Source: Chryseobacterium sp. KLBC 52
GTDB taxonomy: Bacteria > Bacteroidota > Bacteroidia > Flavobacteriales > Weeksellaceae
Direction: 5' to 3'
Assembly (NCBI RefSeq): GCF_003347605.1
Contig: NZ_QDFZ01000020.1
Span: 1-64,000, forward strand
Length of the DNA stretch: 64,000 nucleotides
A program made the position numbers and the translations under genes. Position 1 is the stretch's first letter. Each line of letters opens with the position of its first letter. The notes beneath the pieces are model-generated. The model was not told where the DNA came from. It saw only the letters and a program-made list of their open reading frames with translations, and ran no database searches. This document shows, piece after piece, positions 51,551-60,791 of the stretch.

Positions 51551-53326
51551 ATGGCTACATTAAAAGGCGGGGAATTCCTAATCAAACAGATTCCTGCAAA
51601 CGAAATTTTCAGTATTGAAGAACTGAATGAAGAACAAAAGATGCTTCGTGATTCTGCAAAAGAATTCATAGACAGAGAAGTTGTTCCTCAAAGAGAACGT
51701 TTTGAGAAGAAAGATTATGCATTTACTGAAGAGACCATGCGTAAACTGGGCGAAATGGGAATGTTGGGAATCGCTGTTCCTGAAGAGTACGGAGGTCTTG
51801 GGATGGGCTTTGTGACTACAATGCTTGCTTGTGATTATATTTCCGGAACTACAGGTTCACTGGCTACAGCTTATGGAGCGCACACCGGAATTGGAACATT
51901 GCCAATCGTTCTTTACGGAACTGAGGAGCAAAAGAAAAAATACCTTCCGGATTTAGCAGCAGGAACAAAATTTGGAGCTTACTGTTTGACAGAGCCTGAT
52001 GCTGGTTCTGATGCCAATTCAGGAAAAACAAAAGCAAAACTTTCCGAAGACGGAAAACATTATATCATCAACGGCCAGAAAATGTGGATCTCTAATGCAG
52101 GATTTGCAGATACATTTACATTATTCGCTAAAATTGATGATGATAAAAATATTACAGGGTTTGTGATCAACAGATCAGAACTTGAAAATCCTGAAAGCTT
52201 AACTTTCGGAGAGGAAGAGCACAAATTAGGTATCCGTGCTTCTTCTACCCGTCAGGTTTTCTTCAATGATATGAAAATTCCTGTGGAAAATCTTTTAGGA
52301 GAAAGAAACAATGGTTTCAAGATCGCTTTAAATGCATTGAACGTAGGCCGTATCAAATTGGCTGCAGCATGTCTTGATGCCCAGAGAAGAATCTTAAACC
52401 ACTCTATCCAGTACTCTAACGAAAGAAAACAATTTGGGGTTTCTATTGCTACTTTCGGAGCGATCAGAAAGAAAATTGCTGAAATGGCAACCGGAGTTTT
52501 CGTAAGTGAAGCAGGTTCTTACAGAGCGGCTAAAAACGTTCAGGATAAAATTGACGAATTGGTAGCAGGCGGATTAAGCCATCAGGAAGCAGAATTAAAA
52601 GGTGTAGAAGAATTCGCAGTAGAATGTTCAATCCTTAAAGTATTTGTTTCTGACCTTGCTCAACACACAGCAGACGAAGGAATCCAGGTATACGGAGGGA
52701 TGGGATTCTCTGAAGATACTCCTATGGAAGCAGCATGGAGAGATTCAAGAATTTCAAGAATCTATGAAGGCACCAACGAAATCAACAGATTATTAGCTGT
52801 AGGAATGCTGATCAAGAGAGCAATGAAAGGCGAATTGGACCTTTTATCTCCTGCTATGGCCATCAGTAAAGAATTGATGGGTATCCCTTCATTTGAAGTT
52901 CCTGATTATTCAGAATTCATGAGTGAAGAAAAAGCAATTATCGCAAACCTTAAGAAAGTATTCTTAATGGTTTCCGGAGCAGCTCTTCAGAAATACATGA
53001 TGGATATTGAGAAACAACAGCATTTATTATTGAATGCTTCTGAAATCCTTAACCAGATCTACATGGCAGAATCTGCAGTATTAAGAGCAGAAAAACACTT
53101 CTCTCCTGAATCTGTAGAAGCAGCTATGGCTCAGTTAAATCTTTACAAAGCGATTGAGAAAATCATTACTGCCGCTAAAGAAGGAATCGTTTCTTTCGCT
53201 GAAGGAGATGAGCAGAGAATGATGCTTTCAGGATTAAGAAGATTCACTAAATATACCAACCATCCGAATGTAGTAGCGCTTACTGAAAAAGTAGCCGCTC
53301 ACTATATCGAAAAAGGAGCTTATTAG
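51551..53326 (+). CDS. fadE: Acyl-CoA dehydrogenase
   Basis: This FAD enzyme makes trans-2-enoyl-CoA in the first step of beta-oxidation. The 591-aa sequence has the ACAD blocks GMLGIAVPEEYGGLGMGF, FGAYCLTEPDAGSDANSGKTKA, KMWISNAGFAD and the catalytic Glu in IYEGTNEINRLL (about E406). The extra C-terminal domain of about 160 residues makes it like VLCAD and Bacillus FadE, which act on long chains. Last gene of the fad operon, closed by the terminator at 53351-53373. Confidence 0.93.
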   Translation: MATLKGGEFLIKQIPANEIFSIEELNEEQKMLRDSAKEFIDREVVPQRERFEKKDYAFTEETMRKLGEMGMLGIAVPEEYGGLGMGFVTTMLACDYISGTTGSLATAYGAHTGIGTLPIVLYGTEEQKKKYLPDLAAGTKFGAYCLTEPDAGSDANSGKTKAKLSEDGKHYIINGQKMWISNAGFADTFTLFAKIDDDKNITGFVINRSELENPESLTFGEEEHKLGIRASSTRQVFFNDMKIPVENLLGERNNGFKIALNALNVGRIKLAAACLDAQRRILNHSIQYSNERKQFGVSIATFGAIRKKIAEMATGVFVSEAGSYRAAKNVQDKIDELVAGGLSHQEAELKGVEEFAVECSILKVFVSDLAQHTADEGIQVYGGMGFSEDTPMEAAWRDSRISRIYEGTNEINRLLAVGMLIKRAMKGELDLLSPAMAISKELMGIPSFEVPDYSEFMSEEKAIIANLKKVFLMVSGAALQKYMMDIEKQQHLLLNASEILNQIYMAESAVLRAEKHFSPESVEAAMAQLNLYKAIEKIITAAKEGIVSFAEGDEQRMMLSGLRRFTKYTNHPNVVALTEKVAAHYIEKGAY

Positions 53327-53350
53327 TCTTTAATAACATAAATTTGATTC

Positions 53351-53373
53351 AGCGTCTCAATTTTTGAGGCGCT
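53351..53373 (+). terminator. Terminator of the fad operon
   Basis: AGCGTCTCA (53351-53359) pairs with TGAGGCGCT (53365-53373), one wobble, followed by a T run. Confidence 0.85.
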
Positions 53374-53470
53374 TTTTTATTGACATCAATTATGACTTTC
53401 ATTGAAATTCATTGTGTTTATCGGAATTATTCAAAAAAAATTATTATTTTTATTTTAAAATACATAACAC

Positions 53471-53785
53471 ATGAAAATTTTATTATTTCCAATACTCCTT
53501 ATTTCCGTTACTTTTTCAGCACAAAAAAAAGACAATGTACTTCCTGTTCCCAAGATGGATACGACAAAAATTATTGCTAAAGGTAAATTCCCGGGATATT
53601 TTGCTCTGAAACCCGATCAACCTCAAAAAGAACTTTACAAAATATTAACGGTTAAGCCCAATGATACCATTCTTTATCTGGCTTTAAGAGAATCTTCAAA
53701 GGATTATTCACAATATAAAATTTTAAATACAATTACTTCTGATAAGCTTCAGGTCAACCGGAAAAAAATACTACCATCCAAATAA
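53471..53785 (+). CDS. Small secreted hypothetical protein
   Basis: This 104-aa protein has a signal peptide (MKILLFPILLISVTFSAQ, cleavage after SAQ) and a basic mature part (about 86 aa) with VLPVPKMDTTKIIAKGKFPGYFALKPDQ. No family recognised. It lies 26 bp before the YegP-like gene and may share its transcript. Confidence 0.62.
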   Translation: MKILLFPILLISVTFSAQKKDNVLPVPKMDTTKIIAKGKFPGYFALKPDQPQKELYKILTVKPNDTILYLALRESSKDYSQYKILNTITSDKLQVNRKKILPSK

Positions 53786-53811
53786 CATAACACAAACTAA
53801 AAACTATTACC

Positions 53812-54147
53812 ATGGGAAAATTTATTATCTCTAAAAGAACAAACGGAGACTTTCAGTTCAACCTCAAAGCTGGAAACGGACAGGTTATCTTAACCAGCCA
53901 GGGATACAGCACCAAACCATCCTGCGAAAGTGGAATCGGATCCGTAAAAACCAATGCACTGGAAGATTCAAAATTTGAAAGAAATACAGCCAATGACGGC
54001 AGATGTTATTTTAATCTAAAGGCAGGAAACGGACAAATCATAGGAACCAGTCAGATGTATGAATCTGACAATGGTATGGAAAACGGAATAGAATCCGTAA
54101 AAAACAATGCTCCACATGCTCATATAGAGGATAATACCAACTTATAA
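53812..54147 (+). CDS. YegP family protein (two DUF1508 repeats)
   Basis: This 111-aa protein is built of two copies of the DUF1508 unit: GKFIISKRTNGDFQFNLKAGNGQVILTSQGYSTKPSCESGIGSVKTNA (2-49) and RCYFNLKAGNGQIIGTSQMYESDNGMENGIESVKNNA (63-99). The unit is a small dimer-like beta-beta-beta-alpha fold; the function in cells is not established. Confidence 0.9.
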   Translation: MGKFIISKRTNGDFQFNLKAGNGQVILTSQGYSTKPSCESGIGSVKTNALEDSKFERNTANDGRCYFNLKAGNGQIIGTSQMYESDNGMENGIESVKNNAPHAHIEDNTNL

Positions 54148-54170
54148 AATCATGTGAAATAATCTTCATA

Positions 54171-54197
54171 AAAAAGCCTTAGTTTTTAAGGCTTTTT
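54171..54197 (+). terminator. Terminator behind the YegP-like gene
   Basis: AAAAAGCCTTA (54171-54181) pairs with TAAGGCTTTTT (54187-54197). Confidence 0.88.
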
Positions 54198-54226
54198 TTA
54201 TTTTTGTACTCTATTTTTCATTAGAA

Positions 54227-54673
54227 ATGACAAAAGAAGAATTACTGAATAAAGCCATCAAAATCGCCGACAAGGCACATAAAGGACAAACCGATAAATA
54301 CCATGCCCCATACATTGCCCATGTAATGCGTGTAATGAATTATGGTAAAACACTGGATGAAAAGATTGTAGGGGTTCTACACGATGTTGTGGAGGATCAC
54401 CCACTGGAATTCAGCCTGGATTATTTAAGATCGGAAGGATTCCCTGAATATATTATTTTTGCCATCAGCTGTCTTACAAAGCTTGATCCGGAAGAAGATT
54501 ATGATGAATTCATCAAAAGAACAGAAAGATCTCTCCTATCTGTTGCTGTAAAGCTTAATGACCTTCGTGATAATATGGATCTCAGAAGAGTAAACAGAGA
54601 GCTTACTCCTAAGGATATCAAAAGATTCAACAAATATCTTAAAGCTTATCGTTATCTGATAGAGAAATATTAA
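54227..54673 (+). CDS. HD domain phosphohydrolase
   Basis: This 148-aa protein is a single HD domain of the RelA/SpoT hydrolase type: KAHKGQTDKYHAPYIAHVMRV (metal-binding His at about 32), VGVLHDVVEDHPL (H52, D53) and VAVKLNDLRDNMDLRR with the distal Asp. The pattern resembles small Mesh1-like (p)ppGpp or nucleotide hydrolases; the substrate is not proven. Its stop overlaps the convergent DUF2490 gene by 4 bp. Confidence 0.82.
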   Translation: MTKEELLNKAIKIADKAHKGQTDKYHAPYIAHVMRVMNYGKTLDEKIVGVLHDVVEDHPLEFSLDYLRSEGFPEYIIFAISCLTKLDPEEDYDEFIKRTERSLLSVAVKLNDLRDNMDLRRVNRELTPKDIKRFNKYLKAYRYLIEKY

Positions 54674-55386
54674 TCCGCACCCGGGAAATCATAAGTTTTC
54701 GTATGGTGGTCTGTTCCGTCGATATTGATGTTTAACGCAAGGTAAACGAAATGTAAATTTTTGTTTCCTTTTGCTTCAAATTCACGCTGCCACAGATATC
54801 CGCTCACGATTCCAAAATAATCATCGATCTGATAGCCGAAACCGCCATAGACTCTGTTTCTGGCGAAAGTAGGCTTCATCGGAGAGACAAAGAATACCTC
54901 ATCATAAGCATTAGCGAAAACAGTTCCTTTCTTGATCGTTTTGGCGTTCAAAGGAACACTTACGTTCAAACGGTATCGGTAACGCATTCTCTGGGAAGTC
55001 TGATCTGTTTTTGGCTCATAAAACCAGCTCTTTTCAGCACGAAAACGGTTTTCAAACTTTACGATGCCTTTTTTAACATCAATAACGTCCTGAAGCCATA
55101 CCCTGAACTCTTCTCTGCTCAGGCTGTGTTCTTTATAGTTAACATATCTCCCCAGCCCCACAAAAGGTTTGTGGTTTTTGGTAAGATTATACCCTAATCC
55201 CCCTTTTATCTCATAATAATCAGGGTAGGTATAATCTTCGTTACCACGCATCTGCCCTTCAGCATAAAGGAAAAATTTCGGATGAAACTTATAGGTCAGA
55301 GTCACTGCATTGAAGCTGGAAATATGTTCCTGTGCTTTAAAAAAAGATATTCCAAGTAATAATCCTAAACCTATAAGACGTTTCAT
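54670..55386 (-). CDS. DUF2490 outer membrane protein
   Basis: This 238-aa protein from ATG 55386 has a signal peptide (MKRLIGLGLLLGISFFKAQ) and a DUF2490 beta-barrel-like body with alternating strands (TYKFHPKFFLYAEGQMRG, KIRFENRFRAE-like VKFENRFRAEKSW, YRYRLNVSVPL). The longer frame to 55419 adds a segment before the signal and is rejected. It lies 72 bp behind the TonB receptor gene on the same strand and is probably its operon partner. Confidence 0.78.
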   Translation of the reverse strand: MKRLIGLGLLLGISFFKAQEHISSFNAVTLTYKFHPKFFLYAEGQMRGNEDYTYPDYYEIKGGLGYNLTKNHKPFVGLGRYVNYKEHSLSREEFRVWLQDVIDVKKGIVKFENRFRAEKSWFYEPKTDQTSQRMRYRYRLNVSVPLNAKTIKKGTVFANAYDEVFFVSPMKPTFARNRVYGGFGYQIDDYFGIVSGYLWQREFEAKGNKNLHFVYLALNINIDGTDHHTKTYDFPGAD

Positions 55387-55458
55387 AAAAAATTTTTGCA
55401 AATGTATATTTTTTAACAATTTGTTAATATTAACTTTTATTCATGTTCAAATTAACAA

Positions 55459-57270
55459 TTACTTAATATTGATTGTATAAGAAAAACCAATATGGAACCA
55501 CCTTTGCGGCATTCCCACTCCAAATGCTTCGGTGTATGTTGTGTTGGTCAAATTGTTAATCAACACATATACTGAGTAATCTTTTTTAGCAAAGCTCAGC
55601 TTCTCATCTACAAGGTTATACGTTCCCAGATTTACCCTTTCATTGTAGCGGTAAACAAGCTCATTGGTAAAGTTTTTCAGGAATTTCACCTCTAATTTGG
55701 ACACGAACTGATGCTTCAGATTGTCCAGAATATATCTTGAAACCACACCAGCTTTTTCTTCATATTTGCTGTCAATATACGTGTAACCAACAGTATATTT
55801 TAACCAGTCGGTCGGTCTGTGGCTCCACTCTGCTTCGATTCCTCTGGTTTTGATATCTCCAACATTTTGCGCATACCATACTTTATCACTCAGGTCTTTT
55901 TTCACCCAGTCAATAGAGTTGCTGGAATTTCTTAAAAACCCACTGATTTTTGCCAAAATTCTGTTATTTTGATATTGATATCCTACTTCTGATGACAAAG
56001 CATTTTCAGGCTGCAAATCCGGATTTCCCTGCTCTGTTTTACTTACATAATACAATTCGGTAAAAGTGGGCACACGGTGTACTTTTGCGATGTTTCCGTA
56101 GATTTTAGAATTAGTATTAAAGTTATAGCCTACATCAAGCCCCGGATAGAAGAAGTTTCCTTCCTTAGAATAATTGGCCCATGAAATTCCCGGACTGATG
56201 TTCAGTTTTTTATCCAGTAATGAAAAATGATGTTCAAAGAAAACCTGAGATACAAAACGGTTTCGGTCACCCAAATTACTGCTTACTAAAAATTCTTTTC
56301 TCAGTTCAACCCCAATTCCGGTTGTTCCCAATCCCCACTGATAGCTGGAATTCACTTCTCCACCCACATTATTTCCGATGTGCATATTTCGGTAAAAATC
56401 CGGATTCCATCGGTCATAAAGGTACATATCCTGTCCTCTTCTCCAGTATACATTAGAGTTAAGCTTTAGTTTTCCAAAAGTCTGCTGATGAGCTACACTT
56501 ACAATAGAAGCCTGTGTTTCCTCATACTGCTTTGTAGCAGCACTGGAAGCATAAAAACCATTGGCACCGAATTTCTTTTCCGAAAACCCGGCCTGTACTC
56601 TTACATCTCCGTTTTTGATATTCAGCTTTCCCTGATAAAATACATTTCTGATTTCATAATCCGTATTGAACATATACCCTTCTGAAGAAAAAGAATTCGC
56701 CTGAAGGGAGTTCGTGAACTTTTCATTTCCAATCTGAGCGTTAAATCCAAGACCATAAGAACCATAATCACCTCCTTCCGCACTGATTTTCACTTTCTTC
56801 CCTGGGGTAGTTTTGGTAACGATATTGATAACACCGGCATAAGCATTCTGTCCGAAACGTCGTGCTGCAGGGCCTTTTATAATTTCTATCTTTTCTACTT
56901 CATCCAGATCTACAGGAATATTCATATTATTATGTCCGGTCTGGGAATCATTCATCCTGATTCCGTTCAGAAGCAGCAAAACCTGCTCAAAAGAACTTCC
57001 ACGGAAACCGATATCACTCTGCACTCCATTAGCTCCTCTCCTTCTGATATCCATTCCCGGTACCTGCTGAAGGATTTCGTCTATACTTTTAGCCGGAGAA
57101 TTTACAATGTCTTCTCTGGTAATAACACTGATGTTCTGATTGGCACTTTTATAAGGTGTAGAGATAAATTTTCCCTGAAATTCGATGCTTTCAATATCTG
57201 TTGTCTTTTCCTGTGCGTTTACCCAAAGTAAAGATCCCAGAAAAAAAGCACTTCCTATCTTTTTGATCAT
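55459..57270 (-). CDS. TonB-dependent receptor (BtuB/FepA-like)
   Basis: This 603-aa outer membrane receptor has a signal peptide (MIKKIGSAFFLGSLLWVNAQ), a plug domain (about 30-150: NISVITREDIVNSPAKSIDEILQQVPGMDIRRRGANGVQSDIGFRG, VEKIEIIKGPAARRFGQNAYAGVINIVTK) and a 22-strand barrel ending in QRWFHIGFSYTINIK. It lacks the carboxypeptidase-like N-terminal domain of SusC proteins and looks like vitamin or siderophore receptors. The ATG at 57270 is chosen because it starts the signal peptide. A leader ORF and terminator lie upstream. Confidence 0.9.
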   Translation of the reverse strand: MIKKIGSAFFLGSLLWVNAQEKTTDIESIEFQGKFISTPYKSANQNISVITREDIVNSPAKSIDEILQQVPGMDIRRRGANGVQSDIGFRGSSFEQVLLLLNGIRMNDSQTGHNNMNIPVDLDEVEKIEIIKGPAARRFGQNAYAGVINIVTKTTPGKKVKISAEGGDYGSYGLGFNAQIGNEKFTNSLQANSFSSEGYMFNTDYEIRNVFYQGKLNIKNGDVRVQAGFSEKKFGANGFYASSAATKQYEETQASIVSVAHQQTFGKLKLNSNVYWRRGQDMYLYDRWNPDFYRNMHIGNNVGGEVNSSYQWGLGTTGIGVELRKEFLVSSNLGDRNRFVSQVFFEHHFSLLDKKLNISPGISWANYSKEGNFFYPGLDVGYNFNTNSKIYGNIAKVHRVPTFTELYYVSKTEQGNPDLQPENALSSEVGYQYQNNRILAKISGFLRNSSNSIDWVKKDLSDKVWYAQNVGDIKTRGIEAEWSHRPTDWLKYTVGYTYIDSKYEEKAGVVSRYILDNLKHQFVSKLEVKFLKNFTNELVYRYNERVNLGTYNLVDEKLSFAKKDYSVYVLINNLTNTTYTEAFGVGMPQRWFHIGFSYTINIK

Positions 57271-57344
57271 AATCGTTTCCGTAGTTTTTTTAACAGAGTC
57301 CAAAAGTAAGGGAGTTCACCAAGACAGGCAAATGATAGTTGTCA

Positions 57345-57374
57345 TAAAAAAAGATGCAACGTAATGCTGCATCT
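57345..57374 (-). terminator. Terminator/attenuator hairpin upstream of the TonB receptor
   Basis: On the minus strand AGATGCA...TGCATCT (arms 57368-57374 and 57352-57358) is followed by seven T. It lies 17 nt behind the 16-codon ORF and about 75 nt before the receptor ATG. Confidence 0.7.
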
Positions 57375-57390
57375 GTGTGAGGGAGTAATT

Positions 57391-57441
57391 CTATCTTTTT
57401 CTCATTAAATGTGTAACTAGATCTCTGAATAATTTTCTCAT
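57391..57441 (-). CDS. 16-codon leader ORF (MRKLFRDLVTHLMRKR)
   Basis: ATG to TAG on the minus strand, rich in Arg, Lys and Leu and predicted to be a short amphipathic helix. A promoter-like pair lies 25-55 nt upstream and a terminator hairpin 17 nt downstream. It could be a leader peptide for attenuation of the TonB receptor operon or an independent tiny gene. No family known to me. Confidence 0.4.
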   Translation of the reverse strand: MRKLFRDLVTHLMRKR

Positions 57442-57465
57442 TTCTATATTACATATTTACGGGTA

Positions 57466-57496
57466 CAATTTTAACTAATTTTATAACATAAAACAA
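57466..57496 (-). promoter_or_regulatory. Promoter of the leader ORF/TonB receptor transcript
   Basis: Minus-strand TTG (57494-57496), 20-nt spacer, TAAAATTG (57466-57473; one mismatch to TAnnTTTG). Confidence 0.45.
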
Positions 57497-57894
57497 TAGT
57501 TAAACAAAAAAACACAATATATTTTAAAAAATTATATAAAACACTGTAAAATAAACCGTAAAACAACATTAAGTCCACAAAAAATACTCTTTTTTATCAT
57601 GTATCAACGGACCTATTTCTCTTTTTGTCTTCTGATTTCTTGTTGATAATAACAATTTTTAACAATAAGATAAGCGTAAATTTTTCGCTAAAATTTCGTA
57701 ATTTTGTGGGTCTTAATTTTACGATGAAAACATTCTTTTTTCAGCAGTAATTTTGTGGGCATTCTTTGGGAATGTGATGACAAAATATCAGATGAATTCA
57801 GAATTTATGTAAAAGTTCAATTGATGACAGCCTGGAAAGATTCTTAGGCAAAACACCATTATACTGAAAGTTTTAATGCTTTACAGTTACTTTT
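57497..57894. other. AT-rich region upstream of uvrA
   Basis: A long gene-free stretch. It contains GTAATTTTGTGGG twice, 49 bp apart (57698 and 57747); each carries an exact TAATTTTG box (57699-57706 and 57748-57755) that could serve uvrA. A short decayed frame (from ATG 57724) is interrupted and not called a gene. Confidence 0.45.
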
Positions 57895-60702
57895 ATGAAT
57901 AAACAAAATATGGCTAATACAGCAGAAATAGATATAAAAAAACAGATTTTCGTTAAGAATGCACATCTTAACAATCTGAAACATATAGATGTCCTGATTC
58001 CGAAGAACAAACTGATTGTTATTACAGGGGTTTCAGGAAGTGGAAAATCTTCTTTGGCCTTTGATACTATTTATGCAGAAGGACAGAGAAGGTATGTTGA
58101 AAGTTTAAGTTCTTATGCCCGTCAGTTTTTGGGAAAATTAGAAAAACCAAAAGTAGATGATATCAAAGGACTCGCCCCCTCTATTGCCATTCAGCAGAAA
58201 GTCATTTCTTCCAATCCGCGTTCTACTGTGGGAACTTCTACAGAGATCTACGATTATATGAAGCTTTTATTTGCGAGGATTGGTAAAACTTTTTCACCGG
58301 TTTCCGGAGAAGAAGTGAAAAAAGATTCCGTTTCTGATGTGATTGACTTTATTAAAGCGTCTAAAAAGGATACTTCTTTTCTATTGACCGCTCCACTGGA
58401 ATATGATGTTGACAATTTCAAAGAAACCTTAAATGTTTTAAAACTGGCAGGTTTCACAAGGCTTGAAATTAATGGAAACGTTGCGGGAATTGAAGATCTG
58501 GAAAGCTTTGGTTTCACTCCTGAAAAGGGAATGACCATCAATCTTGTCATCGATCGTTTTTCCTACGAAGAAGACGAAAGTTTTTTACAGAGACTTGCGG
58601 ACTCTATTCAAATGGCATTCTATGAAGGTCGCGGCTATTGTTCACTAAAGAATACAGATACTGACAAAGTAAAAGAATTCTCCAATAAATTTGAGCTGGA
58701 CGGCATGGAGTTCCTTGAACCCAACGTTCATTTTTTCAGCTTTAATAACCCGTACGGAGCATGTCCGGCATGTGAAGGATATGGAAAAGTAATCGGAATT
58801 GATGAAGATCTTGTAGTTCCTAATAAAACGTTGTCTGTTTACGAAGATGCCGTTGTCTGCTGGAGAGGAGAAACCATGAGCGAATGGAAAAAGGATTTCA
58901 TCAAAAAAGCAGGTGACTTCCCGATTCACAAACCTTACCATCAGCTAACCAAAGAACAGAAAAACTTCCTTTGGAGAGGTGATGGAAAGAACAGTTTCCC
59001 TTGCATCAATAATTTCTTCAAAATGCTTGAAGAAAACCTATACAAAATCCAGTACAGAGTAATGCTTTCCCGTTACAGAGGAAAAACCCTTTGTCCTACG
59101 TGTGAAGGATTGAGACTGCGTGAAGAAACAAGCTGGGTAAAAGTAGACGGACACAATATCCAGTCGATGATTGAACTTCCTTTGGATGAACTTGCTCCGG
59201 TGATCAATGGATTAAAACTTTCAGACCACGACAAAGAAGTCGCCAAAAGACTGATCTACGAAATCACCACCCGCCTTGAATTTTTATTAAAAGTTGGTTT
59301 AGGGTATTTAACCTTAAACAGAACATCCAATACCCTTTCAGGGGGAGAAAGTCAGAGAATTAACTTAGCAACCAGTTTGGGAAGTTCTTTGGTAGGTTCT
59401 ATTTATATTCTGGATGAACCTTCTATCGGACTTCATTCTAAAGATACAGAAAACCTGATCGAAGTATTGAAAAACCTTCGTGATCTTGGAAATACCGTTA
59501 TTGTAGTAGAACATGACGAGGATGTGATGAGAGCGGCAGACTATATTATTGATATTGGCCCGGAAGCAGGTTATCTTGGAGGTGAACTGGTATTTGCGGG
59601 TGATTATAAAGACTTGAAAAAAGCCAACACCCTTACTTCAGAATATCTTACTGGAAGGCTTGAAATTGAAGTTCCGCAAAAAAGAAGAAAAGGAAAAGAA
59701 TGGATTCACATTAAAGGTGCGCGTCAGAATAACCTTAAAAATATAGATGTAGACGTTCCTTTGGAAAGTCTCGTAGTCATTTCCGGAGTTTCAGGAAGTG
59801 GAAAGTCTACTTTGATGAAAGAGATCCTTACCAATGACATCCAGATCCAGCTTGGAATGGGAGGTAAAAAAGGTGACTATGATTCTGTAGAATTCCCTAA
59901 GAAACTGATCAAAAATATTGAATTGATTGATCAGAATCCGATTGGAAAATCATCCCGTTCAAACCCTGTCACCTATCTAAAGGCTTACGACGATATCCGT
60001 GATCTTTTTGCCAAACAGAAAGTAGCCAAAATGATGGGTTATAAACCTAAACATTTCTCTTTCAACGTGGATGGCGGTAGATGTGATGAATGTAAAGGAG
60101 AAGGGGTGATTAACGTTTCCATGCAGTTTATGGCAGACATTGAGCTTGAATGTGAAGTTTGTAAAGGAACACGATTCAAAAATGAAATCCTTGAAGTACG
60201 ATTTGATGAGAAAAACATCTCTGACATTCTTCATATGACAGTAGATGAAGCATTGGAGTTCTTTAAAGATAATAATGAAGAAAAGATCGTAACGAAACTG
60301 AGACCTTTGCAGGAAGTAGGTTTAGGTTATTTACAGCTGGGACAAAGCTCTTCTACCCTTTCCGGAGGTGAGGCACAGCGTGTGAAACTGGCTTCATTCC
60401 TTGTAAAAGGGGTAACAACAGATAAAACCTTATTCATTTTTGATGAACCTTCCACGGGGCTTCACTTCCACGATATTCAGAAATTACTGAAGTCATTACA
60501 GGCGTTGATTGATCTCGGACATTCGGTGATTGTTATTGAGCATCAGCCTGACATCATCAAATGTGCCGATTATATTATCGATATCGGCCCGGAAGCCGGA
60601 AAACACGGCGGCGAGGTTGTATTTGCAGGGACACCCGAAGATCTGACTAAAAATAAAAAGTCTTATACGGCAAAATACATCAAAGAAAAACTGGAACAAT
60701 AA
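57895..60702 (+). CDS. uvrA: Excinuclease ABC subunit UvrA
   Basis: This 935-aa DNA damage sensor of nucleotide excision repair has two ABC modules. Walker A of module I is GVSGSGKS (45-52) and its signature LSGGESQRINLA; module II has GVSGSGKSTLMKEIL and LSGGEAQRVKLA. Zinc clusters are visible as CPACEGYG, CPTCEG and CDECKGEG...CEVCKGTRF. A second ATG at 57910 would give the more usual MANTAEI start. Closed by the terminator at 60708-60732. Confidence 0.97.
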   Translation: MNKQNMANTAEIDIKKQIFVKNAHLNNLKHIDVLIPKNKLIVITGVSGSGKSSLAFDTIYAEGQRRYVESLSSYARQFLGKLEKPKVDDIKGLAPSIAIQQKVISSNPRSTVGTSTEIYDYMKLLFARIGKTFSPVSGEEVKKDSVSDVIDFIKASKKDTSFLLTAPLEYDVDNFKETLNVLKLAGFTRLEINGNVAGIEDLESFGFTPEKGMTINLVIDRFSYEEDESFLQRLADSIQMAFYEGRGYCSLKNTDTDKVKEFSNKFELDGMEFLEPNVHFFSFNNPYGACPACEGYGKVIGIDEDLVVPNKTLSVYEDAVVCWRGETMSEWKKDFIKKAGDFPIHKPYHQLTKEQKNFLWRGDGKNSFPCINNFFKMLEENLYKIQYRVMLSRYRGKTLCPTCEGLRLREETSWVKVDGHNIQSMIELPLDELAPVINGLKLSDHDKEVAKRLIYEITTRLEFLLKVGLGYLTLNRTSNTLSGGESQRINLATSLGSSLVGSIYILDEPSIGLHSKDTENLIEVLKNLRDLGNTVIVVEHDEDVMRAADYIIDIGPEAGYLGGELVFAGDYKDLKKANTLTSEYLTGRLEIEVPQKRRKGKEWIHIKGARQNNLKNIDVDVPLESLVVISGVSGSGKSTLMKEILTNDIQIQLGMGGKKGDYDSVEFPKKLIKNIELIDQNPIGKSSRSNPVTYLKAYDDIRDLFAKQKVAKMMGYKPKHFSFNVDGGRCDECKGEGVINVSMQFMADIELECEVCKGTRFKNEILEVRFDEKNISDILHMTVDEALEFFKDNNEEKIVTKLRPLQEVGLGYLQLGQSSSTLSGGEAQRVKLASFLVKGVTTDKTLFIFDEPSTGLHFHDIQKLLKSLQALIDLGHSVIVIEHQPDIIKCADYIIDIGPEAGKHGGEVVFAGTPEDLTKNKKSYTAKYIKEKLEQ

Positions 60703-60707
60703 ATACT

Positions 60708-60732
60708 ACCGGCTGTTTTAAAAACGGTCGGT
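60708..60732 (+). terminator. Terminator of uvrA
   Basis: ACCGGCTGTTTT (60708-60719) pairs with AAAACGGTCGGT (60721-60732) using two G-U pairs, followed by T6. Confidence 0.88.
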
Positions 60733-60791
60733 TTTTTATTGAGATTACTTATCTTTATTCAACTTATCAACCCATTACAAAATTATTATTT

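Noticed and set aside
57724..57813. Short frame MKTFF... upstream of uvrA, readable over 29 codons if one T is added to a T run
   Set aside because: It needs a frameshift, has no recognised homologue, and the apparent hydrophobic peptide may be chance in AT-rich DNA.
55400..57894. Cobalamin or other riboswitch upstream of the TonB receptor
   Set aside because: No B12-box-like or other known riboswitch core was recognisable; the leader is better described as a short ORF plus terminator.
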